Shown piece by piece: positions 8,289-17,840 of a DNA stretch of 64,000 nt. Below the pieces are notes generated by a model. It saw only the letters and a list, made by a program, of their open reading frames with translations, had not been told where the DNA came from and did not search any database. This DNA is from Paenibacillus sp. DCT19 (GTDB lineage: Bacteria; Bacillota; Bacilli; Paenibacillales; Paenibacillaceae). The number at the start of each line of letters is the position of its first letter. Position 1 is the stretch's first letter. The DNA is taken from contig NZ_CP029639.1 in the NCBI RefSeq assembly GCF_003268635.1, positions 1,809,501-1,873,500 of the forward strand, in the 5' to 3' direction. Both the position numbers and the translations under genes were made by a program.

Positions 8289-8363
8289 ATTATAGACAAG
8301 GAATGAAATCGTTGGGAAGAACGCACTTTGAAGTTCTATAGGAAGAAATAAGTTCTATAGGAA
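8289..8363. promoter_or_regulatory. Reductase promoter and tandem operator of the HxlR regulator
   Basis: TATAAT on the minus strand at 8289-8294. Upstream of it, AAGTTCTATAGGAA occurs twice exactly (8331-8344 and 8350-8363), 19 bp apart; the second copy is itself nearly palindromic (GTTC-TATAG-GAAC). HxlR proteins are known to bind tandem repeats upstream of the genes they control, so these are the best candidate operators. Confidence 0.6.
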
Positions 8364-8475
8364 CATGAAAGTACCCTAGTTAACTGCAATTAACATTCAA
8401 TACACAATAGTAGTACGCAAGAAACAAGAGGTTATGTTTTCGCCTAGCAATAGCTTGAATCAGGAGGGAAGAACA

Positions 8476-8865
8476 TTGACAGAGGATGGACATACGAGTG
8501 CTCCCAAGAAATACAAAGTAGGCGTGGAAGCTGCCTTGGAAGTCATGGGTGGGAAGTGGAAACCTTTAATTATCTACCATTTGACGACAGGGCGGAAACG
8601 TACATCGGAGCTGCGAAGGTTAATCCCCGAAATCACGCAGAAGATGCTGACAACACAGCTTAGAGGTCTGGAAAAGGATGAGATTGTGCAGCGAAAGGTA
8701 TATTCGGAGATTCCGCCTAAAGTGGAGTATGAGTTAACGGACTATGGCTGGGGACTTAAGCCTGCCCTAGATCTATTATGTTACTGGGGTGAGGAGCACC
8801 TGGACAAAGTTTATGGAGATAAGTCCAAGGTGTTAGAGGAGTTCGACTCTTCAGAGAAGCGTTGA
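8476..8865 (+). CDS. HxlR family winged-helix transcriptional regulator
   Basis: 130 residues from TTG 8476, chosen because AGGAGG lies 8 nt upstream; an upstream ATG at 8434 has poor spacing and would add 14 residues. The HxlR winged helix is complete: ALEVMGGKWKPLIIYHLTTG, RTSELRRLIPEITQKMLTTQ as recognition region, and the wing YSEIPPKVEYELTDYG. No conserved N-terminal redox cysteine is seen; a Cys lies near the C-terminus (LLCYWGEEH). It most likely senses electrophile or redox stress and controls the divergent quinone reductase and itself. Confidence 0.9.
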   Translation: MTEDGHTSAPKKYKVGVEAALEVMGGKWKPLIIYHLTTGRKRTSELRRLIPEITQKMLTTQLRGLEKDEIVQRKVYSEIPPKVEYELTDYGWGLKPALDLLCYWGEEHLDKVYGDKSKVLEEFDSSEKR

Positions 8866-8955
8866 CCCTGTAGCGAGGGAATAGGAGAAGGGCTCTATTG
8901 CACGGCAAAATAACCTTTTACATATGTTATACAAAATGGAAAAGGCGTACAGCAA

Positions 8956-8986
8956 TAAGGTTTTGCTTGAAGGTTGAACCTTTTTC
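8956..8986 (+). terminator. Weak terminator candidate after the HxlR gene
   Basis: AAGGTT and AACCTT, about 14 nt apart, followed by TTTTT. The rest of 8866-9025 shows no gene. Confidence 0.35.
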
Positions 8987-9027
8987 CGGTTCTCCTTATA
9001 ATCCATTAGCTTTGGCAAAATTTCGGT

Positions 9028-9041
9028 TGACACCGTTTTCA
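9028..9041 (-). promoter_or_regulatory. cre box (CcpA site) at the licT promoter
   Basis: Read on the minus strand, TGAAAACGGTGTCA fits the cre consensus TGWAANCGNTNWCA at every position. It overlaps a TTGACA hexamer (9027-9032) of the licT promoter; -10 candidates are TACATT at 9050 or TATAAT at 9061. Carbon catabolite repression of the beta-glucoside operon is the expected effect. Confidence 0.75.
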
Positions 9042-9073
9042 TGAAATGATACATTAAGGCTATAATTTGAAAT

Positions 9074-9102
9074 GGGTGTTACTGATTAGATCAGGCATTA
9101 CC
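9074..9102 (+). promoter_or_regulatory. RAT antiterminator site 1 (before licT)
   Basis: GGGTGTTACTGAT and ATCAGGCATTACC form the ribonucleic antiterminator hairpin recognised by BglG/LicT proteins (GTTACTG...CAGGC core). Its 3' edge overlaps the terminator that starts at 9101, the standard mutually exclusive arrangement. Confidence 0.85.
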
Positions 9103-9150
9103 ATGTTGAAAATACCTTATGTATTTTCAAGATGGATTTTTGTGTTTTTT
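9101..9150 (+). terminator. Conditional terminator 1 before licT
   Basis: CCATGTTGAAAATAC (9101-9115) pairs with GTATTTTCAAGATGG (9121-9135) and is followed by a T-rich run to 9150. Formation of RAT 1 would prevent it, so LicT controls its own expression. Confidence 0.85.
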
Positions 9151-9169
9151 AAGAGGTGGGGTCAGTAAA

Positions 9170-10024
9170 GTGAGGTATATTAAAGCCTTCAACAATAACG
9201 TGGCTTTAGTTAAAGATCTCTCTGGACTTGAATGGGTAGTGATGGGTACTGGAGTAGGTTTCCAAAAGAAAAAAGGAGATCTGATCGAAGAAGAGAGTAT
9301 TCGCCGGAAGTTTGCAGCAGAGGATTCAGCAGCGAAGAAACCTCTCGTGCAGGTCTTAGATCATATGGATCCTGATGTTCTCGATGTAGCGGTAGAAGTG
9401 GTTAAAAATGCGGAAGTCTCGCTTGGTATAACGTTCGAGAATAACATTTATTTAACCATCGCCGATCATTTGAACTTTGCGATCAAGCGAGCAAATGAGC
9501 AGATTGAATACGTTGAGACGAACCGTTGGGAAGTCAAAAATCTATATCCGAAAGAATATCTCGCAGCTCAAGAAGCTATCAGGCTTGTATTCGATCGCCT
9601 TGACGTTCTTTTGCCCAAAAGTGAGGAAACCTTTCTAACCTACCATTTCGTAAATGGACAGCAGACTAAAAAGACACGGATTGAAGAAACGTTGAAAATG
9701 ACCGAAGTTATTAATCGAATTATTGAGGTTATCCAATATCATTTTCAAGTCAAGCTGGATGAAGAATCGTTAAGCTACACGCGGTTTATCACCCATCTGC
9801 GTCACTTTTTTATTCGTCAATTCAAGCAGAATCATATCGAAGACCAAGAGGTTGATCTAACGATCGTCGAAGTGGTCAAGAGCAAGTATCCTCGTTCCTA
9901 TCAGGCAGTTGAGAAAATTGCACATCTGCTCGAACGGAAATATGGTTGGTCGCTATCGCCGAATGAAAGACTGTATCTTGCTCTTCATATCTGGCGTTTA
10001 ACCAGCCAACTAGAAACTAAATAG
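9170..10024 (+). CDS. licT: LicT/BglG family transcriptional antiterminator
   Basis: 284 residues. The N-terminal co-antiterminator RNA-binding domain (about 1-55) includes FNNNVALVKD and VVMGTGVGFQKKKGD. Two PRDs follow with the conserved phosphorylatable histidines: ADHLNFAI and TYHFVN in PRD1, THLRHFFIRQF and ALHIWRL in PRD2. The GTG at 9170, after AGAGGTGGGG, matches the usual N-terminus; an ATG at 9119 lies inside the terminator hairpin and is rejected. When the beta-glucoside is transported and PRD1 is dephosphorylated while HPr phosphorylates PRD2, LicT binds the RATs at 9074 and 10033 and allows read-through. Confidence 0.95.
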   Translation: MRYIKAFNNNVALVKDLSGLEWVVMGTGVGFQKKKGDLIEEESIRRKFAAEDSAAKKPLVQVLDHMDPDVLDVAVEVVKNAEVSLGITFENNIYLTIADHLNFAIKRANEQIEYVETNRWEVKNLYPKEYLAAQEAIRLVFDRLDVLLPKSEETFLTYHFVNGQQTKKTRIEETLKMTEVINRIIEVIQYHFQVKLDEESLSYTRFITHLRHFFIRQFKQNHIEDQEVDLTIVEVVKSKYPRSYQAVEKIAHLLERKYGWSLSPNERLYLALHIWRLTSQLETK

Positions 10025-10032
10025 GTCAACCG

Positions 10033-10067
10033 TGGAATTGTTACTGAATCATCGATTCAGGCGTTAC
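10033..10067 (+). promoter_or_regulatory. RAT antiterminator site 2 (before bglP)
   Basis: GGAATTGTTACTGAATC and GATTCAGGCGTTACCC give the same RAT hairpin as site 1. It overlaps the 5' arm of the terminator at 10062-10117. Confidence 0.85.
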
Positions 10068-10117
10068 CCAAGCATAGGAGAGCCAACAAGGCTCTACGTT
10101 GTTTGGGTATTTTTTTT
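10062..10117 (+). terminator. Conditional terminator 2 between licT and bglP
   Basis: TACCCAA (from 10064) pairs with TTGGGTA (10103-10109 region) with an inner AGCC/GGCT hairpin, followed by TTTTTTTT. It is alternative to RAT 2. Confidence 0.85.
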
Positions 10118-10143
10118 GGAAATTGTGGAGAGGGGATTTCGCG

Positions 10144-12060
10144 ATGAAAGCATATCAAGAGCTAGCTAAACAGATTGTAGAGAAAGTCGGAGGGAGGGAG
10201 AATGTAGAGCAGTCCTGGCATTGTGTGACGCGCTTGCGCTTCTTAGTGAGTGACAAGGAGAAGATTAAGCTAGAAGAGATCAAACAGTTAAAAGGAGTCA
10301 TCGGTGCTCAATTCTCAGGTGATCAATTCCAAGTCATTATCGGTAATCAGGTCGCTGATGTATTCGCAGAGGTGGAACCTCTAGTCGGCACAGGTGGAGC
10401 GCAGGCAGCGAGCGGTGAGAAAAAAGGCATAATCTCCTCCGTCTTTGACTTCATCTCAGGTGTCTTCACCCCGCTCATTCCAGCGCTTGCCGGAGCGGGT
10501 CTGCTCAAAGGCTTCCTGGCGATGTTTGTAACATTTGGCTGGTTGAGTAATCAAAGCGAGACATATCTAGTGTTGAACATGATCGGAGACGGGCTCTTTT
10601 ACTTCCTGCCCTTGTTCCTTGCTGTAACCGCTGCACGCAAAATTAAGACGAATGAGTATGTTGCACTTGCGCTTGCTGCACCGATGCTGTATCCAACCAT
10701 GGTCAACGCGGTCAATTCAGGTGGAGAGATTACGAGTTTTACCATTTTCGGTGGGATTACCATTCCGGTGATCAATTACTCTTCATCAGTTATTCCGATC
10801 ATACTTGGTGTCATTCTTCTGAAATACGTAAGTGCTTTTGTAAAGTCTTGGATGCCGAATGTGTTAACGATGATGTTCACACCGTTGCTGTCCCTAATCA
10901 TTGTGGCTCCGATTACGCTGTGGTTGATTGGACCAATGGGTACCTATGCAGGTAATTGGGTCGCAAGTGGACTCGTATGGTTGTTCGATGTGGCTGGGCC
11001 ATTAGCAGGCTTCTTGGTTGCTGGTTTTATGCCGCTGCTCATTATGACAGGTATGCATTATGCCCTTGTTCCCATTATTTTTCAAAATTTCGCGAGCTAC
11101 GGCTTCGATCCGATTGTCTCTCCCATGATGCTGCTTAGCAATGTGGCACAGGCAGGGGCTGCATTCGCAGTTGCAGTGAGAAGTAAAAACTCTCAATTCA
11201 AACAGTTGGGTGCATCTACCGGCTTCTCGGCTCTTCTGGGTATCACGGAGCCTGCGATGTATGGGGTTAACATGAAATTGAAAAAACCGCTGTATCTTGC
11301 CATGATCTCTGCTGGGGTTATGGGTGGAATTGCGGCATGGCTTGGAATTAAGAAACAAGTATTAGGCGGACTGCCAGGGCTCTTCGTTTTGCCGGCGTAT
11401 GCCGATCCGTTGGGGAATTCGTATAACTTGATCATGACCTCGATTCTTTTTGTTGGAGCCTTGCTCGGTGCCTTTGTGCTTGTCATGATCTTCGGTTTCA
11501 AAGATATTCCAGCTGAAGGGAAGCAGGAAGAGAAGAGCGCACAGAAAGTTCCGACGAAACCGAAAGCAACGGGTGCCAATCTTACAGAAGCTGCAACGAA
11601 AGGGCCAATCAACATCCATTCCCCATTGAAAGGACAGATTGTGAATCTTCATGACGTATCCGACCCGACGTTCTCAGAAGAAGCGATGGGTAAAGGTATT
11701 GCAATTGAGCCAGACGAAGATCGCATCGTTTCGCCGGTTAATGGAGAGGTCAGCATTATGCCGAAGTCCGGTCATGCCATTGGTATTAAAGGGGACGACG
11801 GCGAAGAACTGCTTATCCATATCGGAATTGAGACCGTTTCGCTAAAAGGTAAGCATTTTACAAGTCTGGTGAAGCCAGGGGATCGACTCGAAATAGGACA
11901 GCCTTTGATTGAATTCGATCGCGCCGCCATTCGTGAAGCGGGTCTTGAGACGGTAACGATGATGATTGTGACCAATACCGCCGACTATCTAGACGTACTG
12001 ACGATTAACGAAGCAGGCCCTATTTTTGAAGGAGAACGCGCATTAACCATTATGAAATAA
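10144..12060 (+). CDS. bglP: Beta-glucoside PTS permease, EIIBCA
   Basis: 638-residue membrane phosphotransferase that imports and phosphorylates aryl- or oligo-beta-glucosides. Domain order is B-C-A: EIIB with phospho-Cys27 in SWHCVTRLRF, an EIIC of about ten membrane helices (roughly 105-460) containing GITEPAMYGVNM, and a fused EIIA with active His559 in LLIHIGIETVSLKG. ATG 10144 has GGAGAGGGG; the in-frame ATG at 10099 lies in the terminator loop region. The C-terminal EIIA fusion makes it self-sufficient with HPr. It also controls LicT by phosphorylating PRD1. The next gene starts 26 bp later. Confidence 0.96.
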   Translation: MKAYQELAKQIVEKVGGRENVEQSWHCVTRLRFLVSDKEKIKLEEIKQLKGVIGAQFSGDQFQVIIGNQVADVFAEVEPLVGTGGAQAASGEKKGIISSVFDFISGVFTPLIPALAGAGLLKGFLAMFVTFGWLSNQSETYLVLNMIGDGLFYFLPLFLAVTAARKIKTNEYVALALAAPMLYPTMVNAVNSGGEITSFTIFGGITIPVINYSSSVIPIILGVILLKYVSAFVKSWMPNVLTMMFTPLLSLIIVAPITLWLIGPMGTYAGNWVASGLVWLFDVAGPLAGFLVAGFMPLLIMTGMHYALVPIIFQNFASYGFDPIVSPMMLLSNVAQAGAAFAVAVRSKNSQFKQLGASTGFSALLGITEPAMYGVNMKLKKPLYLAMISAGVMGGIAAWLGIKKQVLGGLPGLFVLPAYADPLGNSYNLIMTSILFVGALLGAFVLVMIFGFKDIPAEGKQEEKSAQKVPTKPKATGANLTEAATKGPINIHSPLKGQIVNLHDVSDPTFSEEAMGKGIAIEPDEDRIVSPVNGEVSIMPKSGHAIGIKGDDGEELLIHIGIETVSLKGKHFTSLVKPGDRLEIGQPLIEFDRAAIREAGLETVTMMIVTNTADYLDVLTINEAGPIFEGERALTIMK

Positions 12061-12079
12061 AACACAAACTAAGGAGTGA

Positions 12080-13560
<1,481 letters not shown>

Positions 13561-13593
13561 ACAGGTTCAAGAGAACATGAGTTTTGAGTAAAG

Positions 13594-13636
13594 AAAAGTG
13601 TCGGTCCGTGCATTTGTGCATGATCGGCGCTTTTTG
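13594..13636 (+). terminator. Terminator of the licT-bglP-bglA operon
   Basis: AAAAGTGTCGGTC and GATCGGCGCTTTTT form a stem with G-U pairs, with an inner GTGCA/TGCAT hairpin, ending in a T-run. Confidence 0.8.
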
Positions 13637-13752
13637 CCGTTGATATAAAGTTGTTTGTCTGTTATTTATCCGCTCTTTTACATGTTTCCACATCATTAGG
13701 GCAGGCTATTTGAAGTGTTTGGAATGGGAATGATGTAGAAAGGGCTGACAGC

Positions 13753-15195
13753 ATGAGTAATGCATCCAAGACTCCAACAAAGGAAAAGAAACTGAAATGG
13801 TGGCAACTAAGTCTGCTCGGCGTGGCAGGAACGATTGGAACGGGATACTTTTTAGGTTCAAGTCTTGCCATCTCGTTTGGTGGTCCTGCGGTATTGATCG
13901 CTTATGTATTTGCAGCTTTGGGTACATATATTGTTTTTGATGCGCTCGCGCGAATGACGTCAGAACATCCGGAAGAGGGCTCCTTTCGCTCTTATGCAAA
14001 GAAGGCTTTTGGGAATTGGGCTGGTTTTTCCAGCGGATGGGTGTATTGGTTTTCCGAATTGCTCATTATGGGGAGTCAGTTGACGGCTCTGTCGATATTT
14101 TCCAGATTCTGGTTTCCTGCTGTTTCACTATGGGTCTTTGCCGCTGGATTTGGCGTAATCGGCCTATGTATCGTGTTTTTTGGCAACAAAGGATTTGACC
14201 GGGTTGAGAATGTGCTCGCCATCATTAAGATGGCAGCTATTATTATGTTTTTGATTCTGGCAATTGCGCTCCTTGCCGGTTGGATTGGAGGAACGAAGTA
14301 CGATCATAAGGTACCCATGGATATGGCAGCGATTTTCCCCAAGGGTGGAGTAGGTTTGTGGTCTGCATTCCTTTTTGCGTTCTACGCCTACGGTGGTATT
14401 GAAGTGCTCGGGATTATGTCTTATCGATTAGAAAAACCTGAGGATGCACCCAAGGCAGGCAAGGTTATGCTCATTTCTTTATCCATCGTATATATCGTAT
14501 CTATTGGTTTGGCGTTGATCATGGTGCCACTGAGTGCATTTAATCCCAAAGAAAGTCCATTTGTCCTGGCACTGAGCAGCGATCATCTGGCCTTTGTTCC
14601 GCACCTGCTCAATGGCGTACTGATTGTGGCGGGTTTCTCGACTATGACGGCATCGCTCTATGCGGTGACATCCATGATTATGACGCTGGCGAAGGAGGGA
14701 GATGCTCCGTCGTTATTCTCGCGTAAGTGGAAGCAGAAATATCCCTTATTTGCACTTTCACTCATTGGGTGTGGGCTTATCGGAACTATTGTTATGTCTT
14801 TGTTACTGCCTGGTAAAGTGTATGAATATATTACGACTGCAGCGGGATTGATGCTGTTATACAACTGGTCGTTTATCTTACTATCCTCTGGTCGGCTGCT
14901 GCAGTCCAAAAAGTTCGATGTCGTTAAACGCTGGATTGGGCTGCTGCTCATTGCGTTTGCAGTGACCGGTGCGCTCTTCCACACACTGAGTAGACCTGGT
15001 TTTTTTGTAAGTCTCCTGCTGGTCCTGCTCATTGGAATCAGTGATATCATTGTACAGCGCAGACGAAACAAAAAGCCCTCGGCTCAGTCAGCAAGTACCG
15101 AAATGGAAGACGATGAAGCGTATGAATCAAGTACCGAGGAGACAAATGGTTATCACATCACGGGTATACGGCTTCGTAAAAGTAAAGTGAAGTAA
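13753..15195 (+). CDS. Amino acid permease, APC superfamily
   Basis: 480-residue membrane transporter with about twelve helices. The first helix region LSLLGVAGTIGTGYFLGSS carries the GTIGTGYF motif that lines the substrate site in the amino-acid transporter (GabP/AnsP/ProY-like) family. SEHPEEGSFRSYAKKAFG after helix 2 and FAFYAYGGIEVLGIMS in helix 6 fit the same group. The cytoplasmic C-tail is long and acidic. Monocistronic: the bgl terminator precedes it and the MITE-like repeat follows. Substrate cannot be told from sequence. Confidence 0.88.
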   Translation: MSNASKTPTKEKKLKWWQLSLLGVAGTIGTGYFLGSSLAISFGGPAVLIAYVFAALGTYIVFDALARMTSEHPEEGSFRSYAKKAFGNWAGFSSGWVYWFSELLIMGSQLTALSIFSRFWFPAVSLWVFAAGFGVIGLCIVFFGNKGFDRVENVLAIIKMAAIIMFLILAIALLAGWIGGTKYDHKVPMDMAAIFPKGGVGLWSAFLFAFYAYGGIEVLGIMSYRLEKPEDAPKAGKVMLISLSIVYIVSIGLALIMVPLSAFNPKESPFVLALSSDHLAFVPHLLNGVLIVAGFSTMTASLYAVTSMIMTLAKEGDAPSLFSRKWKQKYPLFALSLIGCGLIGTIVMSLLLPGKVYEYITTAAGLMLLYNWSFILLSSGRLLQSKKFDVVKRWIGLLLIAFAVTGALFHTLSRPGFFVSLLLVLLIGISDIIVQRRRNKKPSAQSASTEMEDDEAYESSTEETNGYHITGIRLRKSKVK

Positions 15196-15218
15196 AGAAA
15201 ATTTATGTTATAGTGCGT

Positions 15219-15422
15219 GTTCAAAAAGAACGGTTTTCAGTACCGAGAAGATGGGATGAAGCTAGAAATGGAATAGCGGAGCGTAGGCAGAACTACGTGA
15301 GCAACTACATTGTTTCTGAAAGAAACAAGCTTCGTAAGCATCCACTTATTTCGGCTGAATCCCATATTTGACGCTGAGATGCCATCAGGCATCCTTCGTA
15401 ATCAAAAGCGAACTTTTTGAAC
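15219..15422. repeat. MITE-like intergenic repeat
   Basis: 204 bp bounded by perfect 10-bp terminal inverted repeats GTTCAAAAAG (15219-15228) and CTTTTTGAAC (15413-15422), extendable to about 16 of 19 matches. Inside are hairpins TTGTTTC/GAAACAA (15310-15327) and GATGCC/GGCATC (15379-15392). No target-site duplication is obvious. A minus-strand reading frame crosses it but lacks any ribosome site. I recall similar sequences recurring in Paenibacillus genomes; this is memory, not a search. Confidence 0.6.
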
Positions 15423-15457
15423 AACCTCTTATAGAAGCAACAAAACAAAGTTCCGAA

Positions 15458-15492
15458 TAACCTCTTTTCTCGCAGTGAGAATGAGGTTTTTT
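15458..15492. terminator. Terminator hairpin
   Basis: AACCTC (15459-15464) with TCTC inside, loop GCAGT, GAGA and GAGGTT followed by TTTT. It lies downstream of the repeat and presumably ends read-through from the permease gene. Confidence 0.7.
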
Positions 15493-15609
15493 GGCTTTTC
15501 ATTACATTTATATAACAGCCAAAAACCACTAGTATATCCTTATTATCTCAAACGCGGAGAGTGTGGTAAGATGCTACTAAGATGAGATGATCAGTTAGAG
15601 GGGATAACG

Positions 15610-16047
15610 ATGAGTTATTTGACTGTCTATCCGAAAGCCAAGTTGATGTTAGTAGGCATGCTGATTCTTGGAATTTTTCTGGTTAGAAATTATCAACTTA
15701 GCGGAGAGGGTTTTCTAAAATATTTTATCCTGTTTATCATGGCCTTTATTGTAATTAATATCGTGATTCTAATCCGTCGTGTATTCTCGCCCAAGCCGAG
15801 CATTACTCTATGCGAAGATTATGTGATATCGACCAAAAACAAGAGGTATGACGCCTCCCAAATCGAGTGTGTCTATATGACCTACAAGCGAATTGGTATT
15901 AAGCTTTATGGTCGTAGACTCGTTCCTTCGGATCTATGTTTTTATTTTGAATCTAGCCAAGAGAACGCAGGGTTAGAAGAGTTAGAGGAATGGGCAGCAC
16001 GGAACCAAAAAGAGGTGAAACACAAGTTTTTCCAAACCTTAACGTAG
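15610..16047 (+). CDS. Hypothetical membrane protein, two helices plus cytoplasmic domain
   Basis: 145 residues. Two transmembrane helices (about 11-27 and 38-57) with a short connecting loop, then a cytoplasmic domain beginning PSITLCEDYVISTKNKRYDASQ that alternates strands and ends in a helix LEELEEWAARNQKE. This plan resembles bacterial PH-like (YcxB-type) membrane proteins, but the match is only to the architecture. AGAGGGG before the ATG. First of the run of small same-strand genes to 21189. Confidence 0.65.
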   Translation: MSYLTVYPKAKLMLVGMLILGIFLVRNYQLSGEGFLKYFILFIMAFIVINIVILIRRVFSPKPSITLCEDYVISTKNKRYDASQIECVYMTYKRIGIKLYGRRLVPSDLCFYFESSQENAGLEELEEWAARNQKEVKHKFFQTLT

Positions 16048-16080
16048 ACTAGTACGTCTTAATATAGGGAGGATTTTCTA

Positions 16081-16593
16081 ATGAAGACATTCGAACAATT
16101 TCTAACAAGTGATTGGTATCAAGTCGTTATAGCAGATCTGCTTCAGCTTAAACCCCACATCAAATTTGTCGAGCATGGCAGCTATGAAGCGAGCTTATTA
16201 ATGGATGCTTTTAAGGAACGGAAGTATGTGCTTGAAGGGTTTGGCGCTTCTCTGCCAACAGAAGAAGAATGCATTCAATGGTTACTGGAGCAATACAACA
16301 ATGACAAGGATAACATCATGTCTTTTGTAGTGGCTCGAATCACGTTTAGTGAAGAGTTAGATGATGATCCAGACGGTGAATTTCCTGAGGGTGAGGAGCT
16401 TGATGAAGTTGATCGTTCTGAAGTTGTTGAGATTCTAGGTTTTGCGAGGTCGGTCATCGCGAGTACGATCATTGAATATGATTTTGTCAAAAATCATCCT
16501 AAACAATTAACCGCTTATTATAAACGGACAAGAATTCCCGATGCAGCAAAATTTTCGTCTCAGATCAAGAAGGTGTATGCCTGCCTGAACTGA
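16081..16593 (+). CDS. Hypothetical acidic protein
   Basis: 170 residues, soluble, rich in acidic residues in the centre (EELDDDPDGEFPEGEELDE, about 97-115). Not recognised. GGGAGG gives a good ribosome site 33 bp after the previous gene, so cotranscription is likely. The small size, acidity and setting among similar genes would fit an immunity-type protein; this is inference from context only. Confidence 0.6.
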   Translation: MKTFEQFLTSDWYQVVIADLLQLKPHIKFVEHGSYEASLLMDAFKERKYVLEGFGASLPTEEECIQWLLEQYNNDKDNIMSFVVARITFSEELDDDPDGEFPEGEELDEVDRSEVVEILGFARSVIASTIIEYDFVKNHPKQLTAYYKRTRIPDAAKFSSQIKKVYACLN

Positions 16594-16726
16594 TTGTTCG
16601 CTGTAAGGATTTTCTGGTAGAAATAGAATAGGGGCATATTGAATGCGATCTGATTAGAAACATTGAGATAAGCATTCATGTGCAATCGCAGATATATAGT
16701 TTTAGTTAGTAAGGAGTTGTACTTGT

Positions 16727-16939
16727 ATGGGATTGTTGGGTCTTTTATTGATTATATTCGTGAGCTTTTTTGCGTTTCTAATCATTGCCTTTGTTATCCG
16801 TTATGCCATAGATTCATCCCAAACGTCGAGAAGACTTGATGTTCTAATTAAAGAAGTTAGGTACTTAAGAGCTGAAGTGAAAAGACAGAACCAAGATAAT
16901 TCAGATGATCACAACCATATTATTGATACAAAAGTGTAG
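16727..16939 (+). CDS. Small membrane protein with coiled-coil tail
   Basis: 70 residues. One long hydrophobic N-terminal helix (about 2-26), then an amphipathic charged stretch (SRRLDVLIKEVRYLRAEVKR) likely to be a short coiled coil, and a polar tail with DDHNH. AAGGAG upstream at slightly long spacing. The 130 bp before it hold no other feature. Similar one-helix proteins accompany many Firmicute genes without assigned function. Confidence 0.6.
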   Translation: MGLLGLLLIIFVSFFAFLIIAFVIRYAIDSSQTSRRLDVLIKEVRYLRAEVKRQNQDNSDDHNHIIDTKV

Positions 16940-17018
16940 AAACTTGTTCAGATCGCTAAATAAATGATGTGGCAAGTGCACATACGTACCGTTACACCCA
17001 AAGGAGGAATTTAAGAAT

Positions 17019-17492
17019 ATGGGCATGTCTGACTATTACCAAAATCTAAGAGACAAGATTGGAAACGAGCTTATTTTTATGCCAGGGGTCGCTGGGATTA
17101 TCCGTAATGAACAAGGGGAGATATTATTTGGTCGTAAGCATAAGGAGTCCACTTGGGGATTGATTGCCGGAGCTATTGAACTTGGTGAGACACCTGCCCA
17201 AGCGATGATTAGAGAGGCGATGGAGGAGACGGGGCTTGTGGTTGAACCAGAGAAGATCATTGGGGTATATGGTGGTGAAGAGCAACGGTTTACCTACGCG
17301 AACGGCCATCAGGTCGAATACGTCACGATTATTTTTGAATGTAGTATTACGTCCGGACAACTTTCTCCCGATAATGACGAGATGAAGGAACTTCAATTTT
17401 TTCCTGCACATCAGCTTCCTCCCATGGTAAACAAGTATCCAGATCATATATTTAGTTCCCAGCAGGAAGAGCGGGCACATTTTGCTAAATAA
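17019..17492 (+). CDS. NUDIX hydrolase
   Basis: 157-residue hydrolase of nucleoside diphosphates linked to another moiety. The Nudix box is exact: GAIELGE, seven residues, REAMEETGL (about 55-77), which binds the catalytic metals. The upstream strands MPGVAGIIRNEQGEILFGRK fit the MutT-like fold. AAAGGAGG precedes the ATG. The next gene overlaps its 3' end by 11 bp if the TTG at 17482 is used. Substrate is not predictable. Confidence 0.9.
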   Translation: MGMSDYYQNLRDKIGNELIFMPGVAGIIRNEQGEILFGRKHKESTWGLIAGAIELGETPAQAMIREAMEETGLVVEPEKIIGVYGGEEQRFTYANGHQVEYVTIIFECSITSGQLSPDNDEMKELQFFPAHQLPPMVNKYPDHIFSSQQEERAHFAK

Positions 17493-17808
17493 AAGATTAA
17501 TGGATCTGTATCCTTATAAAATGAAAATGATCGAGATGGAATGGACCAGTAGTACATTTGGCTATTTATCCATCCCGATGTTTATCATGGGAGTGATTGT
17601 GTACTTTTTTCCGGACATTCTGTATAAGTGCTTTGTCCTCTTGAGATACAGACGTATTAAACCCAATTCGGAGTTCGAGGATAACCCACCGAGCGGCGAT
17701 ATTCCAAGATGGGTAGAAGTAATATTTAAAATATGCGGAAGCGTTATGATGATCATGGGGATTGTATGGTTTTGGTTTTCGGAAGAGTTTTATGAATTTT
17801 GGTTTTGA
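17482..17808 (+). CDS. Hypothetical two-helix membrane protein
   Basis: Up to 108 residues from a TTG at 17482 that overlaps the NUDIX gene; an ATG at 17500 or 17521 is also possible. Transmembrane helices at about 28-48 and 83-101, joined by a polar cytoplasmic or outer loop containing NPPSGDIPRWVEV. The AGGAAGAG before the TTG lies in the NUDIX coding sequence, suggesting translational coupling. Not recognised. Confidence 0.55.
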   Translation: MLNKRLMDLYPYKMKMIEMEWTSSTFGYLSIPMFIMGVIVYFFPDILYKCFVLLRYRRIKPNSEFEDNPPSGDIPRWVEVIFKICGSVMMIMGIVWFWFSEEFYEFWF

Positions 17809-17840
17809 GCAAAATACATAAGAACAACTAGAGAGGAAGA

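Noticed and set aside
9119..9169. ATG 9119 as the licT start
   Set aside because: It lies inside the terminator hairpin and lacks a ribosome site; GTG 9170 matches the family N-terminus.
15305..15529. Minus-strand protein across the MITE-like repeat
   Set aside because: No ribosome site, and it spans both a repeat with hairpins and a terminator.
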